A stretch of 64,000 nt of DNA, from assembly GCA_026874595.1 (NCBI GenBank), contig CM049313.1, forward strand, positions 79,060,659-79,124,658. The letters are read 5' to 3'. The notes under the pieces were generated by a model, which was given only the letters and a program-made list of their open reading frames with translations, made no database searches and was not told where the DNA came from. Below are positions 9,838-20,150 of the stretch, piece after piece; position 1 is the first letter of the stretch, and each line of letters starts with the position of its first letter. A program made the position numbers and the translations under genes. The stretch is from Sipunculus nudus. Its lineage: Eukaryota; Annelida; Sipuncula; Golfingiida; Sipunculidae.

Positions 9838-11561
9838 GTAAGTCAACTGAGGTATAGCAATGGCGCTTTGACCGTCGTGTGTCCTGCCGTCCGTTCGCAG
9901 GGCACAAGTTGTAACTGATGGTCCCAGAAACTGCTAAGTAAAGATCCAGGGAGGTCATTAAAAAATATCCTCGGAAACCTGAAATTAGGTCATTTCGACC
10001 TATATCCTTCCACCTATAGGGCTTGAAAGTACCCCACAAAGTAAAATAAAAATTGATATCAAATATGGATTGTCATGAAAATTGCCTTATATATTGACTA
10101 TAAATAGTTTTGTAATTTCCCTTAATTAGCTGACGCCACCTGTAATTTTCTTATTGTTACGAATATTTGTTTTTATTATTTTACTATATAATGACAACAA
10201 TCATGTCATTTTATCAGCTGTGATTACATCTAGTGTCCCAAAACCTGGTGTGTTTATTGACTACAAATAGTAATCACCCTGTCCGTGTGTCTGTTCGTCT
10301 GTCTGTCTGTCCATCCACACAAATTTGTTTCCAGATGATAATTCCAGGTTGGTTTGACAAATCTTGACTTACATATGGCCCCCCACTGAAGCACGAATCT
10401 GTAAGATTTTTGGGTCATGAGGTCAAAGGTCGAGGTCACAGGACTCACTTGTTTAAAAAGATGATGGTTGCATTTTATGCCAAGCTTTTCATCCCAAACC
10501 TTCCATCTTGCGCATTTAGCTGACTTGGCAGTATGGGGGAGAGCATAAATGATTTTTCTGGGTCGCCATTAAAGTAAGAACCCTGTCGATTTTAGGGCCC
10601 AGCGGTGAAAGACGAAGGTTACAGGACCCATTTCTATAAAAAGAATGCGTATGCATTTCAAGCCAAACTTTATGTCACAAACCTTGTATCTTCCGGATAT
10701 TGCTCACCTGTCGATAGTGGAAGATTCTCTATGATTTCGGGGTCATAGGGTCAAAGGTCAAAGTCACAGGGCCCTTCGGTTCACAAATTAGTTTATGGTG
10801 AAAATCTGCTTTGTACAAACAGTTTGGCTTTAAATATTGATTTTATTAATGACCCACAACTAAAGTAAGAACCATTTGATTTATAGTGTCCAGGGATCGA
10901 AGGTGAAGGTTATAGAAGCCTCATCTTTAAAAAGATTGTGGAAGCACTGTAAATCAAACTTTTCATCCCAAACTTTCCATCTTTCACACATGGCTTACTC
11001 GCCCAAAGTGAGGAAATCTGTAACCTTTTGGGTAACCTGGTCAGAGGTCAAGGTCACTTTTATAAAGATTGTTACAGTAATCGAAATGCTGCAAGTTCAA
11101 GGATAATAAGTTCTCCGATTTTTTGGTCACGAGGTCATTGATTTAAGGTCGCAGGACTGTCATTCTGAAAAATTTCTTTAAAAAATATCCTGATAGACAA
11201 ATTCAGTTGAGCGTCGAGACCCATGAGTCCCTAGTTTGAGATAAATTATTTAAATTAGTATTGAGTTTTTATTAGCATTAAGAAAGAACTTGAATATTTG
11301 CAACCCGCAGTATTGACTCTTTGTCCTATATGTTAAAAGATCATTCCTTGTAATCAATTCTGAACAGACTGAGTCGCTGGATATTCAGAAAATTATATTC
11401 TGAGAGGGTACTAGCTCTCAGAGAATTGGAAGAAAATCTAGTTATATCGGTAGTAAGGCAGTTCAGTTGAGTATCCTATTATTGGACATTTACCACACGA
11501 GCTGAACAGTCATTTCTATGAATTTTATTGATATAGATTGTTTGAAATAACGAGACCCGCC
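9838..11561 (+). repeat. Tandem 3.4 kb repeat unit 1, right part
   Basis: Continues unit 1 after the LTR element. The beginning (agtcaactgaggtatagcaatgg) matches 12667-12705 in unit 2. The stretch from about 10895 on (gatcgaaggtgaagg) matches 14845-15432. It contains a degenerate gtctgtctgtctgtcc tract at 10285-10315 and several 'ggtcaaaggtc' motifs. No coding frame is supported. Confidence 0.75.
10416..10440 (+). promoter_or_regulatory. Nuclear-receptor-like half-site cluster
   Basis: Reads gaggtcaaaggtcgaggtca: AGGTCA-type half-sites with one-base spacing (DR1-like) and a third nearby. A similar cluster, gggtcaaaggtcaaagtca, lies at 10748-10766. Only the sequence match is seen; binding is not shown. 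Confidence 0.25.
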
Positions 11562-12705
11562 AAATTACTTTTTGAGCCTGAACGAATAATTTGATAGTAA
11601 CTAAGAAATTCAGGAACATTTTAACTTGTATCCTCACTGATATGGAAAATTAAACTCTTTCCAGACATTGACATCATTTGTGATATGACTTTGTGAAATC
11701 AATACCACATTGATTTTCAATTTTAAATGTCTGCTTTTCAAGAGAAAGCGTTCATGTAATTGCACTGGTAATAGAAGGAATGGAAATGCTCTCACCATTT
11801 TAATTTTGTGAAATGAGAAGCAGATGATCAATTGAGGATAGCGAATGGGGGGGGGGGGAATCATGACTGTATTGTATGCCGGCCTAGATAGCTCAGTTGG
11901 GAGAGCGTTAGACTGAAGATCTAAAGGTCCGCCAAGCACCCCGGCGGTCGGCACTTTTTATAATTTTTTTGTCTCACTGCCGTCAGCAACTCGGGGTCAG
12001 GTTGACTCGTGGTCAATTCCAATGTTTTATATGGATATGAGACCAATTTTTGGTAATTTATTTTTTATAATACATAATGGTATGTCGGTCGATTTGGACT
12101 TTTTTTACTTTCAGAACAAAATGCCCGTTTTGAGAAATAATGAGAATGGGTAGTGGTAAACTTTTATAACTACATTTATTCTTGACTGACGAAAGCTCAA
12201 AAAAGAACTAAAATAAATTTAGGCGGATCTATCTATAAAGGTTGTTTTTGAACTATTCCATATTTTTTTTTCATTTGATGTGTAAACTTTGCTGCCATAT
12301 TTGATGCTACCTTTTCTTCTGCAGTATTTTCTAAAAAAAGTTACACAGTTTGTAGACTGTCTTTATAAATATTTAAATATGATACTCTGGAATAATCCTA
12401 GTAAATGTGCGTTGAATGGTAGATCTTTGTTCTCGAATTGCTCAGACTATACTGTTGAACTTAAAAAAAATACGGCGTATATCACATGCATGGTAAGGTA
12501 AAATTGATCATGGAGGAGGATTATTCACTGAAAAATGAGAGGACAGTCCGCCAAGTACCCCGGCGTCGGCACCTTTTATTTTGTTTTCGTTGTCGCCAAA
12601 CATTACTCGCCGGTGTCATTGATGTCAATTACAAGGATTTATGCTTGTTAGGTCAGCTGACTGTAAGTTAACTGAGGTATAGCAATGGCGCTTTGACCGT
12701 CGTGC
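11562..12705 (+). repeat. Tandem 3.4 kb repeat unit 2, left part
   Basis: Matches 1-1713 closely. Relative to unit 1 it lacks about 575 bp between 1016 and 1590, joined at a shared ACA (12541-12550), which removes the second tRNA-like copy. It preserves the empty integration site of the 1714-9837 element. No gene seen. Confidence 0.82.
11882..11930 (+). tRNA. tRNA-Phe-like pseudogene, T arm deleted
   Basis: The acceptor 5' strand, D arm and complete anticodon arm (GAA) are present. The T arm and 3' acceptor are absent because the sequence jumps from aaaggtcc directly into the trailer gccaagcacc. The shared GTCC at both ends suggests a microhomology deletion. Confidence 0.75.
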
Positions 12706-12927
12706 TGTAGTGAGTTTACATGTATGCAGGGAGGTTAGCTGCGCAAATTGTAAATGCGCATGCGTGTAGTTTGACCGGCAATCGCCAGTATCGAATATGG
12801 CACCACTGCGAGAGGACGTGAGTGACCGGCGGTGAACAAGCTGATGGAATAAAGCACAGTCCAAGTATCTTGGTGTTTTGCCTCTGATATAAGTCCGGTG
12901 CATGGTAGCGAACGAAAGAACACTTCA
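12706..12927 (+). repeat. Putative 5' LTR (222 bp)
   Basis: Begins TGTAGTGAG where unit sequence stops and ends CACTTCA one base before the primer site. It contains a polyadenylation-type AATAAA near 12847. There is no second copy in the window to confirm the ends. Confidence 0.6.
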
Positions 12928-12928
12928 A

Positions 12929-12946
12929 TGGCGCTCAACGTGGAGC
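12929..12946 (+). promoter_or_regulatory. Primer-binding site, tRNA-Lys type
   Basis: TGGCGCTCAACGTGGAGC differs at two bases from the well-known Lys-tRNA primer site TGGCGCCCAACGTGGGGC. It lies immediately after the putative LTR end, which supports both calls. Confidence 0.7.
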
Positions 12947-13136
12947 AATATGCAGGGACTTTGAGAAAGAGAGGAGGGAAGCATTCAACGGTCGCCCGGT
13001 ATGTTCAAGACAGTCACGACTCACGTGTGTGAACCATGTGGTACTCTTGACAGGTCTCCATATTGGAAAATTTGTTTAGTCGACTTTGAGAACTGTTTAC
13101 TTTTCATGAGCTTTAGAATAGTATAGACTTTTCATA

Positions 13137-14495
13137 ATGGCTGGAAAGGAAGACCGTATGAAATATTTACAACATTATACAAATGACTATCTGACGGAAC
13201 TATGTCATATGAATAGACTAGAGTTGTCACAGTTGAAAACAAAAGAAGATAAGATTGAAGCACTTGCTAGTCTACCTGTTATTAAAGAAAATGAAGAAAA
13301 AGTCACCACTTTCGCCGGCCCTGACAGTAGTATTCTTGCCATTCTTGAACATTTAGAGGGACAGAGAAAACGTGAATTTGAACAATTGATAGCAGTAATG
13401 GCGAATAATAACAGCAGTAAACAGAGAGGTTTACCTAGGTTGAGAGAAATTCAAAAACTCAGTAAAGAGGATGACATTAGAATTTATTTGAGAACATTTG
13501 AAAATGTGGCCAAGGGTATATATGAAATTGAGGACTCTAAATTGGGCCAAGCCCTAGAACCATATTTGACGGGACCTGCACAGAAAGCTTATGATGCTCT
13601 TTCAAATGAAGATAGAACAGACTTTCAGAAAGTACGTCTGGCTTTATTTAAACAATATAAATTGACTCCAGAAGATTACAGATTGAAATATTACAATGCA
13701 CAAAAAGATAGCTCAGAGACATTTTCAGATTTTGTGTTTAAATTACGTGAATACCTGAACTGCTGGCTAGTGCCAGATGATGAGTTAATGGAAAATACAT
13801 CATTTGTGAGAGTTTTTGAGACACTGATTATAGGACAACTGTTAAAATGTGTAGCTGATGAAACATTACGCCTTAAACTGATGGAGGCTGACACTGCTGG
13901 AAAACCTTTGTGTGAAATAACCGAGTTGTCTGATCAGTATGCTTCTCATAAGCGCGCCACAAGAAAGATGTCGCCATTTGTTTTGTCACATACGCAACCA
14001 CATGCCCCCTACGAATTGGCCCATGAGAACTCCGTCTGGGCTGGGAATGACAACATAAGTCCTGCAAGTGGTGGTGTAAGCAATAACAGCGACATCAAAC
14101 GGACCTCATATCACTATTCTGATGCATGTTTTAGTTGTGGTGAGCTGGGACACATCAAGCGAAATTGTCCGAAATTAATGAACTCTGGTGGTAATAATAA
14201 AGAGCAGAATCATGTAAATAATAAAAGAGAAGAAAATGTCAGATTTACTTCAGTGAGCAATCAGGGAATACAGTCTGACTTACAATCTGAATTGAACTCC
14301 CTTGCTAATGTATGGTATCCTAAAAAGTGTGAAAAACTTTCAGTGGATGTAGGTCCTTTGGTTGAATTAAAGATTAACGGGTTTGAAACCCAGGGGCTTG
14401 TAGACTCAGGAGCCTCAGTTACTATAATAACAGAAGAAGTCGGTAAAAATTTGGAGTTCAAGACAAGATTGACAGACCAGACAATATTACCCTGA
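13137..14495 (+). CDS. Ty3-type Gag with zinc knuckle and protease start
   Basis: 452 codons, open from ATG 13137. Residues ~100-270 form the Gag capsid-like region. A zinc knuckle CFSCGELGHIKRNC (C-X2-C-X4-H-X4-C) lies at 331-344. A retropepsin active-site block LVDSGASVTII starts at 421, with catalytic Asp 423. The product would package element RNA and mature itself. A frameshift just after residue 452 ends the frame inside the protease; the rest of the domain reads in another frame at 14496-14844. Without reverse transcriptase it is not an autonomous element. It is long and clean for a relic, so the loss is recent or the frame has been kept. Confidence 0.85.
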   Translation: MAGKEDRMKYLQHYTNDYLTELCHMNRLELSQLKTKEDKIEALASLPVIKENEEKVTTFAGPDSSILAILEHLEGQRKREFEQLIAVMANNNSSKQRGLPRLREIQKLSKEDDIRIYLRTFENVAKGIYEIEDSKLGQALEPYLTGPAQKAYDALSNEDRTDFQKVRLALFKQYKLTPEDYRLKYYNAQKDSSETFSDFVFKLREYLNCWLVPDDELMENTSFVRVFETLIIGQLLKCVADETLRLKLMEADTAGKPLCEITELSDQYASHKRATRKMSPFVLSHTQPHAPYELAHENSVWAGNDNISPASGGVSNNSDIKRTSYHYSDACFSCGELGHIKRNCPKLMNSGGNNKEQNHVNNKREENVRFTSVSNQGIQSDLQSELNSLANVWYPKKCEKLSVDVGPLVELKINGFETQGLVDSGASVTIITEEVGKNLEFKTRLTDQTILP

Positions 14496-14844
14496 AATGG
14501 TTTGATGGTTCAATGTATGCTCCGGCTGGTGTAATATTGCTTGACATTGAATGTTGTGGGATCATTTCTTGTGTTGAATGCATTGTAGTTGAAAATATGT
14601 CAACTCCAGTGCCGTTGGGCCAAAGCTTTATTTATAAAGTGGGGCTTACAGTAGATTTTGCAGCTGGTGAATATTGGTTATCATCTGTTAAACCAAAGGT
14701 AAAATGGCCACTTCTTGGCAGAGTACCTGAAATAGAACCTAAGATAAAGGAAGATGTATCACTTGCCCAACCCTTGTCTTTAGAAGACGATGACCAGAAT
14801 CAAATAATTGATGCTTTAAAAGTTGAATTTTCTGATGTTATTCT
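14496..14844 (+). pseudogene. Protease C-terminal part, frameshifted and truncated
   Basis: Continues the protease region of the preceding gag frame after a one-base slip at about 14490. It reads 'PLGQSFIYKVGLTVDF' and 'KPKVKWPLLGRVPE', then breaks at 14845 into repeat-unit sequence. The open frame continues to 15013, but that last part is repeat DNA read by chance. Confidence 0.65.
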
Positions 14845-15432
14845 GATCGAAGGTGAAGGTATAGGAGCCTCATCTTTAAAAAGATTGTGGAAGCACTGTA
14901 AATCAAACTTTTCATCCCAAATTTTCCATCTTTCACACATGGCTTACTTGTCCAAAGTGATGAAATCTGTAGATTTGGAGGTTACCTGGTCAGAGGTCAA
15001 GGTCTCTTTATAAAAGATTGTAACTTTAGTCTAAATGCTGCGAGTTCATGAATAAGTTCTAAGATTTTTTTATCACAAGATAATTGGTTTAAGGTCATAG
15101 GACTGCCATTATGAAAAAAAAATCTTTAAAAATATCCTCTTAGACAAATTCAGCTGAGCGTCGAGACCCATGGGTCCCTAGTTTGAAATAAAGTATTAAT
15201 ATTAGTATAGAGTTTTTATGAGCATTAAGAAATAGCATGAATATTTGCCACCCGGAGTATTGACTCTTTCTCCCTTATGTTAATAGAGCATTGCTTGTTA
15301 TCAATTCTGAACAGACTGAGACGCTGGATAGTCAGAAAATAATATCCTGAGATGGCACTCTCACAGAACTGGAAGCGGTGATTTCTATGAATTTTTTTCT
15401 TGACATAGATAGTTTAAAATAACGATATCCGC
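14845..15432 (+). repeat. Tandem 3.4 kb repeat unit 2, right part
   Basis: Aligns with 10895-11561 of unit 1 with scattered differences and small deletions. No gene. Confidence 0.8.
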
Positions 15433-15840
15433 CATATTACTCTTTGAGCCTAAAAGAATAATTTGATAGTAACTTAATAATTCTCGAACATTTTAACGTG
15501 TATTCTAACTTAGGTGGAAAATTTAACTCTTTCCAGACTATATGACTTTGTGAAAGCAATATCTCATTGATTTTCAATTTTAAATGTCTGCTTTTCAAGA
15601 GAAAGCGTTCATGTAATTGCACTGGTAAAAGAAGGAACGGAAATGCTCTCACCATTTTAATTTTGTGAAATGAGAAGCAGATGATCAATTGAGAATAGCG
15701 AATGGGGAGGAAATCATGACTGTATTATACGCCGGCCTAGATAGCTCAGTTTGGAGAGCTAAAGGTGCCAGGTTCAACTTCGGTTCTGGGCATAGTGTCC
15801 GCTAAGTACCCCGGCGGTCGGTACCCTTTTTCTGTTTTGT
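15433..15840 (+). repeat. Tandem 3.4 kb repeat unit 3, truncated
   Basis: Restarts the unit (attactctttgagcct) and continues through a decayed tRNA-like copy and its trailer (ggtcggtaccctttt). Similarity fades after about 15840. 15840-16040 holds nothing I can identify. Confidence 0.75.
15734..15792 (+). tRNA. tRNA-Phe-like pseudogene, anticodon arm deleted
   Basis: The acceptor 5' strand and D arm are followed directly by ctaaaggtgccaggttcaac. The anticodon loop is lost and the T arm carries mismatches. The trailer still follows. Confidence 0.65.
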
Positions 15841-16039
15841 TTTCTCGTTATCAGCACCCATTCCAGGATAGTTGTCAAATTCAATTTCAAAAGATTTATG
15901 TTGGTGCGAGACACTCTTTTGAAACAAAGTTTGAGTTTTACTGGGAAGAATAATAGAAATGAATATTTGCTAAACGGAGTATTGACCTTATATACACATA
16001 CAAGAGACAATGCTACATGATTGACATATGAGGTGTCTA

Positions 16040-16375
16040 TGCAGAAATAGAACATCAAATGGGAAGAGAAGGTGACTTCTTCAGTCCACTTCACTTTGCT
16101 CACTGTAAAACGGCTACGCTATTCCTACGGATGGGAAGATGTCGTAATCCAAAGGACCTCTTTTGTCTACTGGAAACTAGCATCAAACCAAATGGTCATC
16201 CAAATGTCAAGTTCAAGGATACTTACAAAGGCGACCTCAGATATGCCCATATTGATATAGAGACATGGGAGGAAGCTGCAGCTGACCGCTGAGTGTGGAG
16301 AAATGGCACGAAGATAGCAGAGGATGACCGCCAACCGAACAGGGATCTCCAAAGGGAGCCGAGGAAGGCATCGCT
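16040..16375 (+). pseudogene. RTE-type LINE ORF2 C-terminal remnant
   Basis: Reads HPNVKFKDTYKGDLRYAHID then ETWEEAAADR, an in-frame stop, then WRNG. This arrangement (basic 'RYKD..KxDL', acidic 'WEE.A.DR..WR') is the usual C-terminus of RTE-like reverse transcriptases. The upstream part (CRNPKDLF) fits the preceding segment. The fragment has no reverse transcriptase core and is not functional. It abuts the 37-bp minisatellite. Confidence 0.6.
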
Positions 16376-18832
16376 GACAACAAAATAGCAGCATATCATG
16401 TCAGACCTCGTCGACAACAAAACAGCAGCACATCATGTCAGACCTTGTTGACAACAAAACAGCAGCACATCATGTCAGACCCCGTCGACAACAAAACATC
16501 AGCTCATCATGTCATACCTCGTCGACAACAAAATAGCAGCACATCATGTCAGACCTCGTTGACAACAAAACAGCAGCACATCATGTCAGACCTCGTCGAC
16601 AACAAAACAGCAGCACATCATGTCAGACCTCGTTGACAACAAAACAGCAGCACATCATATCAGACCTCGTCGACAACAAAACAGTAGCATATCATGCCAG
16701 ACCTTGTCGACAAAAAAAAACAGCAGCACATCATGTCAGACCTCGTCGACAAAAGAACAGCAGCATATCATGTCAGACCTCGTCGACAACAAAACAGCAG
16801 CACATCATGTCAGACCTCGTCGACAACAAAATAAAAGCACATCCTGTCAGACCTCCTCGACAAAAAAAAACAGCAGCATATCATGTCAGACCTCATCGAC
16901 AACAAAACAGCATCACATCATGTCAGACCTCGTCGACAACAAAACAGCAGCACATTATGTCACGCCTCCTCGACAACAAAACAGCAGCACATCATGTCAG
17001 ACCTCGTCGACAACAAAACAGCAGCACATCATGTCAGACCTTGTCCACAAAAAAAAAAAAAAACAGCGGCACATCATGTCAGACCTCGTCGACAACAAAA
17101 CAGCAGCATTCATGTCAGTCCTCGTCGGCAAAAGAACAGCAGCATATCATGTCAGACCTCGTCGACAGAAAAACAGCAGCACATCATGTCAGACCTCGTC
17201 GACAACAAAAAACAACACATCATGTCAGACCTCGTCGACAACAAAACAGCAGCATATCATATCAGACCTCGTCGACAACAAAACAGCAGCACTTCATGTC
17301 AGACCTCGTCGACAAAAAACAGCAGCATATCATGTCAGACCTCGTCGACAACAAAATAAAAGCACATCATGTCAGACTTCGTCGACAAAAAAACAGCAGC
17401 ACATCATGTCAGACCTCGTCGACAACAAAATAGGAGCACTTCATATCATACCTCGTCGACAACAAAACAGCAGCACTTCATGTCAGACCTGTTCGACAAC
17501 AAAACAGCAGCACTTCATGTCAGACCTCGTTGACATCAAAATAGCAGCACATCATGTAAGACCTTGTCGGCAACAAAACAGCAGGATATCATGTCAGACC
17601 TCGTCGACAAAAATATAGCAGCACATCATGTCAGAACTCGTCGAAAACAAAATAGCAGCACATCATGTCAGACCTCGTCGACAACAAAACAGCAGCATAT
17701 CATGTCAGACCTCGTCGGCAACAAAATAGCAGCACATCATGTTATACCTCGTCGACAACACAACAGTAGCATATCATGTCAGAACTCGTCGACAACAAAA
17801 TAGCAGCACATCATGTCAGACCTCGTCGACAACAAAACAGCAGCACATCATGTCAGACCTCGTCGACAACAAAACAGCAGCACATCATGTCAGACCTTGT
17901 CCACAAAAAAAAAAAAAAAACAGCGGCACATCATGTCAGACCTCGTCGACAACAAAACAGCAGCATTCATGTCAGTCCTCGTCGGCAAAAGAACAGCAGC
18001 ATATCATGTCAGACCTCGTCGACAGAAAAACAGCAGCACATCATGTCAGACCTCGTCGACAACAAAAAACAACACATCATGTCAGACCTTGTCGACAACA
18101 AAACAGCAGCATATCATATCAGACCTCGTCGACAACAAAACAGCAGCACTTCATGTCAGACCTCGTCGACAAAAAACAGCAGCATATCATGTCAGACCTC
18201 GTCGACAACAAAATAAAAGCACATCATGTCAGAATTCGTCGACAAAAAAACAGCAGCACATCATGTCAGACCTCGTCGACAACAAAATAGGAGCACTTCA
18301 TATCATACCTCGTCGACAACAAAACAGCAGCACTTCATGTCAGACCTGTTCGACAACAAAACAGCAGCACATTATGTCAGACCTCGTTGACATCAAAATA
18401 GCAGCACATCATGTAAGACCTTGTCGACAACAAAACAGCAGGATATCATGTCAGACCTCGTCGACAAAAATATAGCAGCACATCATGTCAGAACTCGTCG
18501 AAAACAAAATAGCAGCACTTCATGTCAGACCTCGTCGACAACAAAATAACAGCACATCATGTCAGACCTCGTCGACAAAATAACAGCACATCATTTCAGA
18601 ACTCGTCGACATCAATATAGCAGCACATCATGTCCGACTTCGTCGACAACAAAACACCAGCACATCATGTCAGACCTCGTCGACAACAAAACAGCGACAC
18701 ATCATGTCAGACCTCGTCGACAACAAAACAGCAGCACATCATGTCAGACCTCGTCGACAACAAAACAGAAGCACATCATGTCAGACCTCGTCGACAACAA
18801 AACAGCAGCACATCATGTCAGACCTCGTCCTA
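16375..18832 (+). repeat. 37-bp minisatellite, about 66 units
   Basis: Unit of 37 bp running from cagacctcgtcgacaac through aaacagcagcacatcatgt. Most units hold GTCGAC (a SalI site). Variation is mostly single bases and A-run length. Because 37 is not a multiple of three and the unit holds no stop triplet on this strand, all three + frames stay open for hundreds of codons; the predicted histidine/serine/glutamine-rich peptides are therefore by-products. A block of about 680 bp (about 16980-17660) recurs 857 bp downstream. Confidence 0.95.
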
Positions 18833-19340
18833 CCTATCGCCAACACTAAGGAAAGGAGGAAGATGAATGATAAGGTCCTCCAAACCCTCTGTCACTTTTG
18901 TCTCCGTGAGAAAAAAAATTAAGTCACAGAGAAATCACCCCTTCGTGGGGAAAGTCCTATGCTTAATCCAACATAAAATCAATGGACATTGAAAAGATAT
19001 TCGCCGCATATAACGAATCAGATTCCAGCCTGAACGCTAGCTCCAAGGTCCGAATGTTTCTTTTCCTTCTTAATATCTTCCTGAAGGTGTGTTTTTGTTA
19101 AATTTAATAGAATGTATTTACCATTTGATAGGGTTTGCGCTTAATATAAACGGTTTCTTGCATTTGTGCTATAATTCTTGCATTTGTACTATTATTGTTT
19201 AAGAAACACGGCTGCTTAACTGAATGGGCTTGTGAACATGGAGACTGCAATGGGCGTACAAGTCCATTTTAGTGTGTGTAGAAAAAGGGCGGATTTTATT
19301 AGGGTGCATTGCTGAATGACCTTTGTTGTATAGCATAGGA
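18833..19340. other. Noncoding gap
   Basis: Unique-looking AT-rich DNA between the minisatellite and the degenerate repeats. No gene, RNA or repeat recognised. Confidence 0.5.
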
Positions 19341-19379
19341 TCAGTTTGGGCTGTCCCTCCTGACACTTCCTTTCGCGCA

Positions 19380-19995
19380 CTTTATCTGAAACAGAATAGA
19401 ATTAATCTTTCTCAAATTCATAAGGTTAATTGCTGTCGATGAGAGCTCCCGGTTTATTGAAATACAAGTCTGACCTAATTCCAATATGCTCGGCAGAGCA
19501 CAATTGGTTATTTTATTTCGCCCGCAATATCTCAAGGAGCATATGTTTGATCTTTCTCTAATTGGCAGGGAAAATTCGTGCCTATGAGAGCTCCAGCGCT
19601 TTTGAATTACAGACCTATCCAAAGACATATTCCCGCCAGAGCACAATAAGTTATTCTTCTGTGTGTATAATCTCAAATAGAATACAGCTTATCTATATTA
19701 ATTCATAGAGAAGGTTGGTGCCTATGAGGATACCTAATCTCAGACTCATCCAGAAACGACTGTGGCCACAAAAGCAAAAATCTTTTCGGAACATTATCCC
19801 GAGAATACATTTGATCTTTCTCAAATTAACAGGGACGCTTGTTGTCTATAAGAGCTAGAGTCCTATTAAATTACATACCTGCCCCCAATCTAATATTAGT
19901 GCCACAGTAGAGTCACTAAATTCCTTTCGAGCGCCGTATTTCAAAGGAGACTATCCTTGGCCTATCTCAAATTGACAGCGGCGTTTGGTGCTAAA
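19380..19995 (+). repeat. Degenerate ~140-bp tandem repeats
   Basis: A recurring order of blocks is seen: 'gatctttctcaaatt', then 'ggtgcctatgagagctc', then 'ttgaattacagacct', then 'gccagagcacaat'. The first block is at about 19405, 19549, 19690, 19813 and 19959, giving five diverged units of roughly 120-145 bp. Confidence 0.6.
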
Positions 19996-19996
19996 G

Positions 19997-20150
19997 AGCA
20001 TCACTTACGCCATAATGCGCAAGAAATACCTAACTGTTGTTTTCAATATGAATGGGGGTCAGTCATTGCCATAGTCATCTGGTTGAGAAACCGAGCCTCA
20101 TTCTGCTGAAAATGATCGGATCTGAAAAAGCTTGTTTGATGTTTATTTTA
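19997..20150 (+). pseudogene. Broken copy of the 3' end of the 7TM receptor gene
   Basis: Closely matches 23655-23810, that is the end of coding exon 2 and the first bases of the 3' UTR. The shared peptide is ITYAIMRKK-Y-TVV. Two in-frame stops appear (a CAG turned TAG, and a TGA four codons later). It begins mid-exon, not at a splice site, and follows the ~140-bp repeats directly. It is either a partial duplicate or the remains of a lost paralogue. Confidence 0.85.

Larger units (their letters stand above)
12706..14844 (+). mobile_element. Ty3-type LTR retrotransposon, 3' part missing
   Basis: Contains a 222-bp LTR, a tRNA-Lys-type primer site, a gag frame and the protease region. It ends abruptly where 3.4 kb unit sequence resumes (gatcgaaggtgaagg, 14845). 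No reverse transcriptase, integrase or 3' LTR is present. Compared with unit 1, the element replaces about 1 kb of unit sequence (9880-10894 equivalent), so a deletion accompanied or followed insertion. Confidence 0.8.

Noticed and set aside
16445-18475. Long overlapping + strand ORFs (up to 332 codons)
   Set aside because: They arise because the 37-bp unit lacks stops and shifts frame each unit; three frames are equally open and no start or promoter is favoured.
16375-18832. CRISPR-like array (37-bp direct repeats)
   Set aside because: Units are contiguous with no unique spacers, no cas genes, and the DNA is eukaryotic. The same applies to the 32-bp array.
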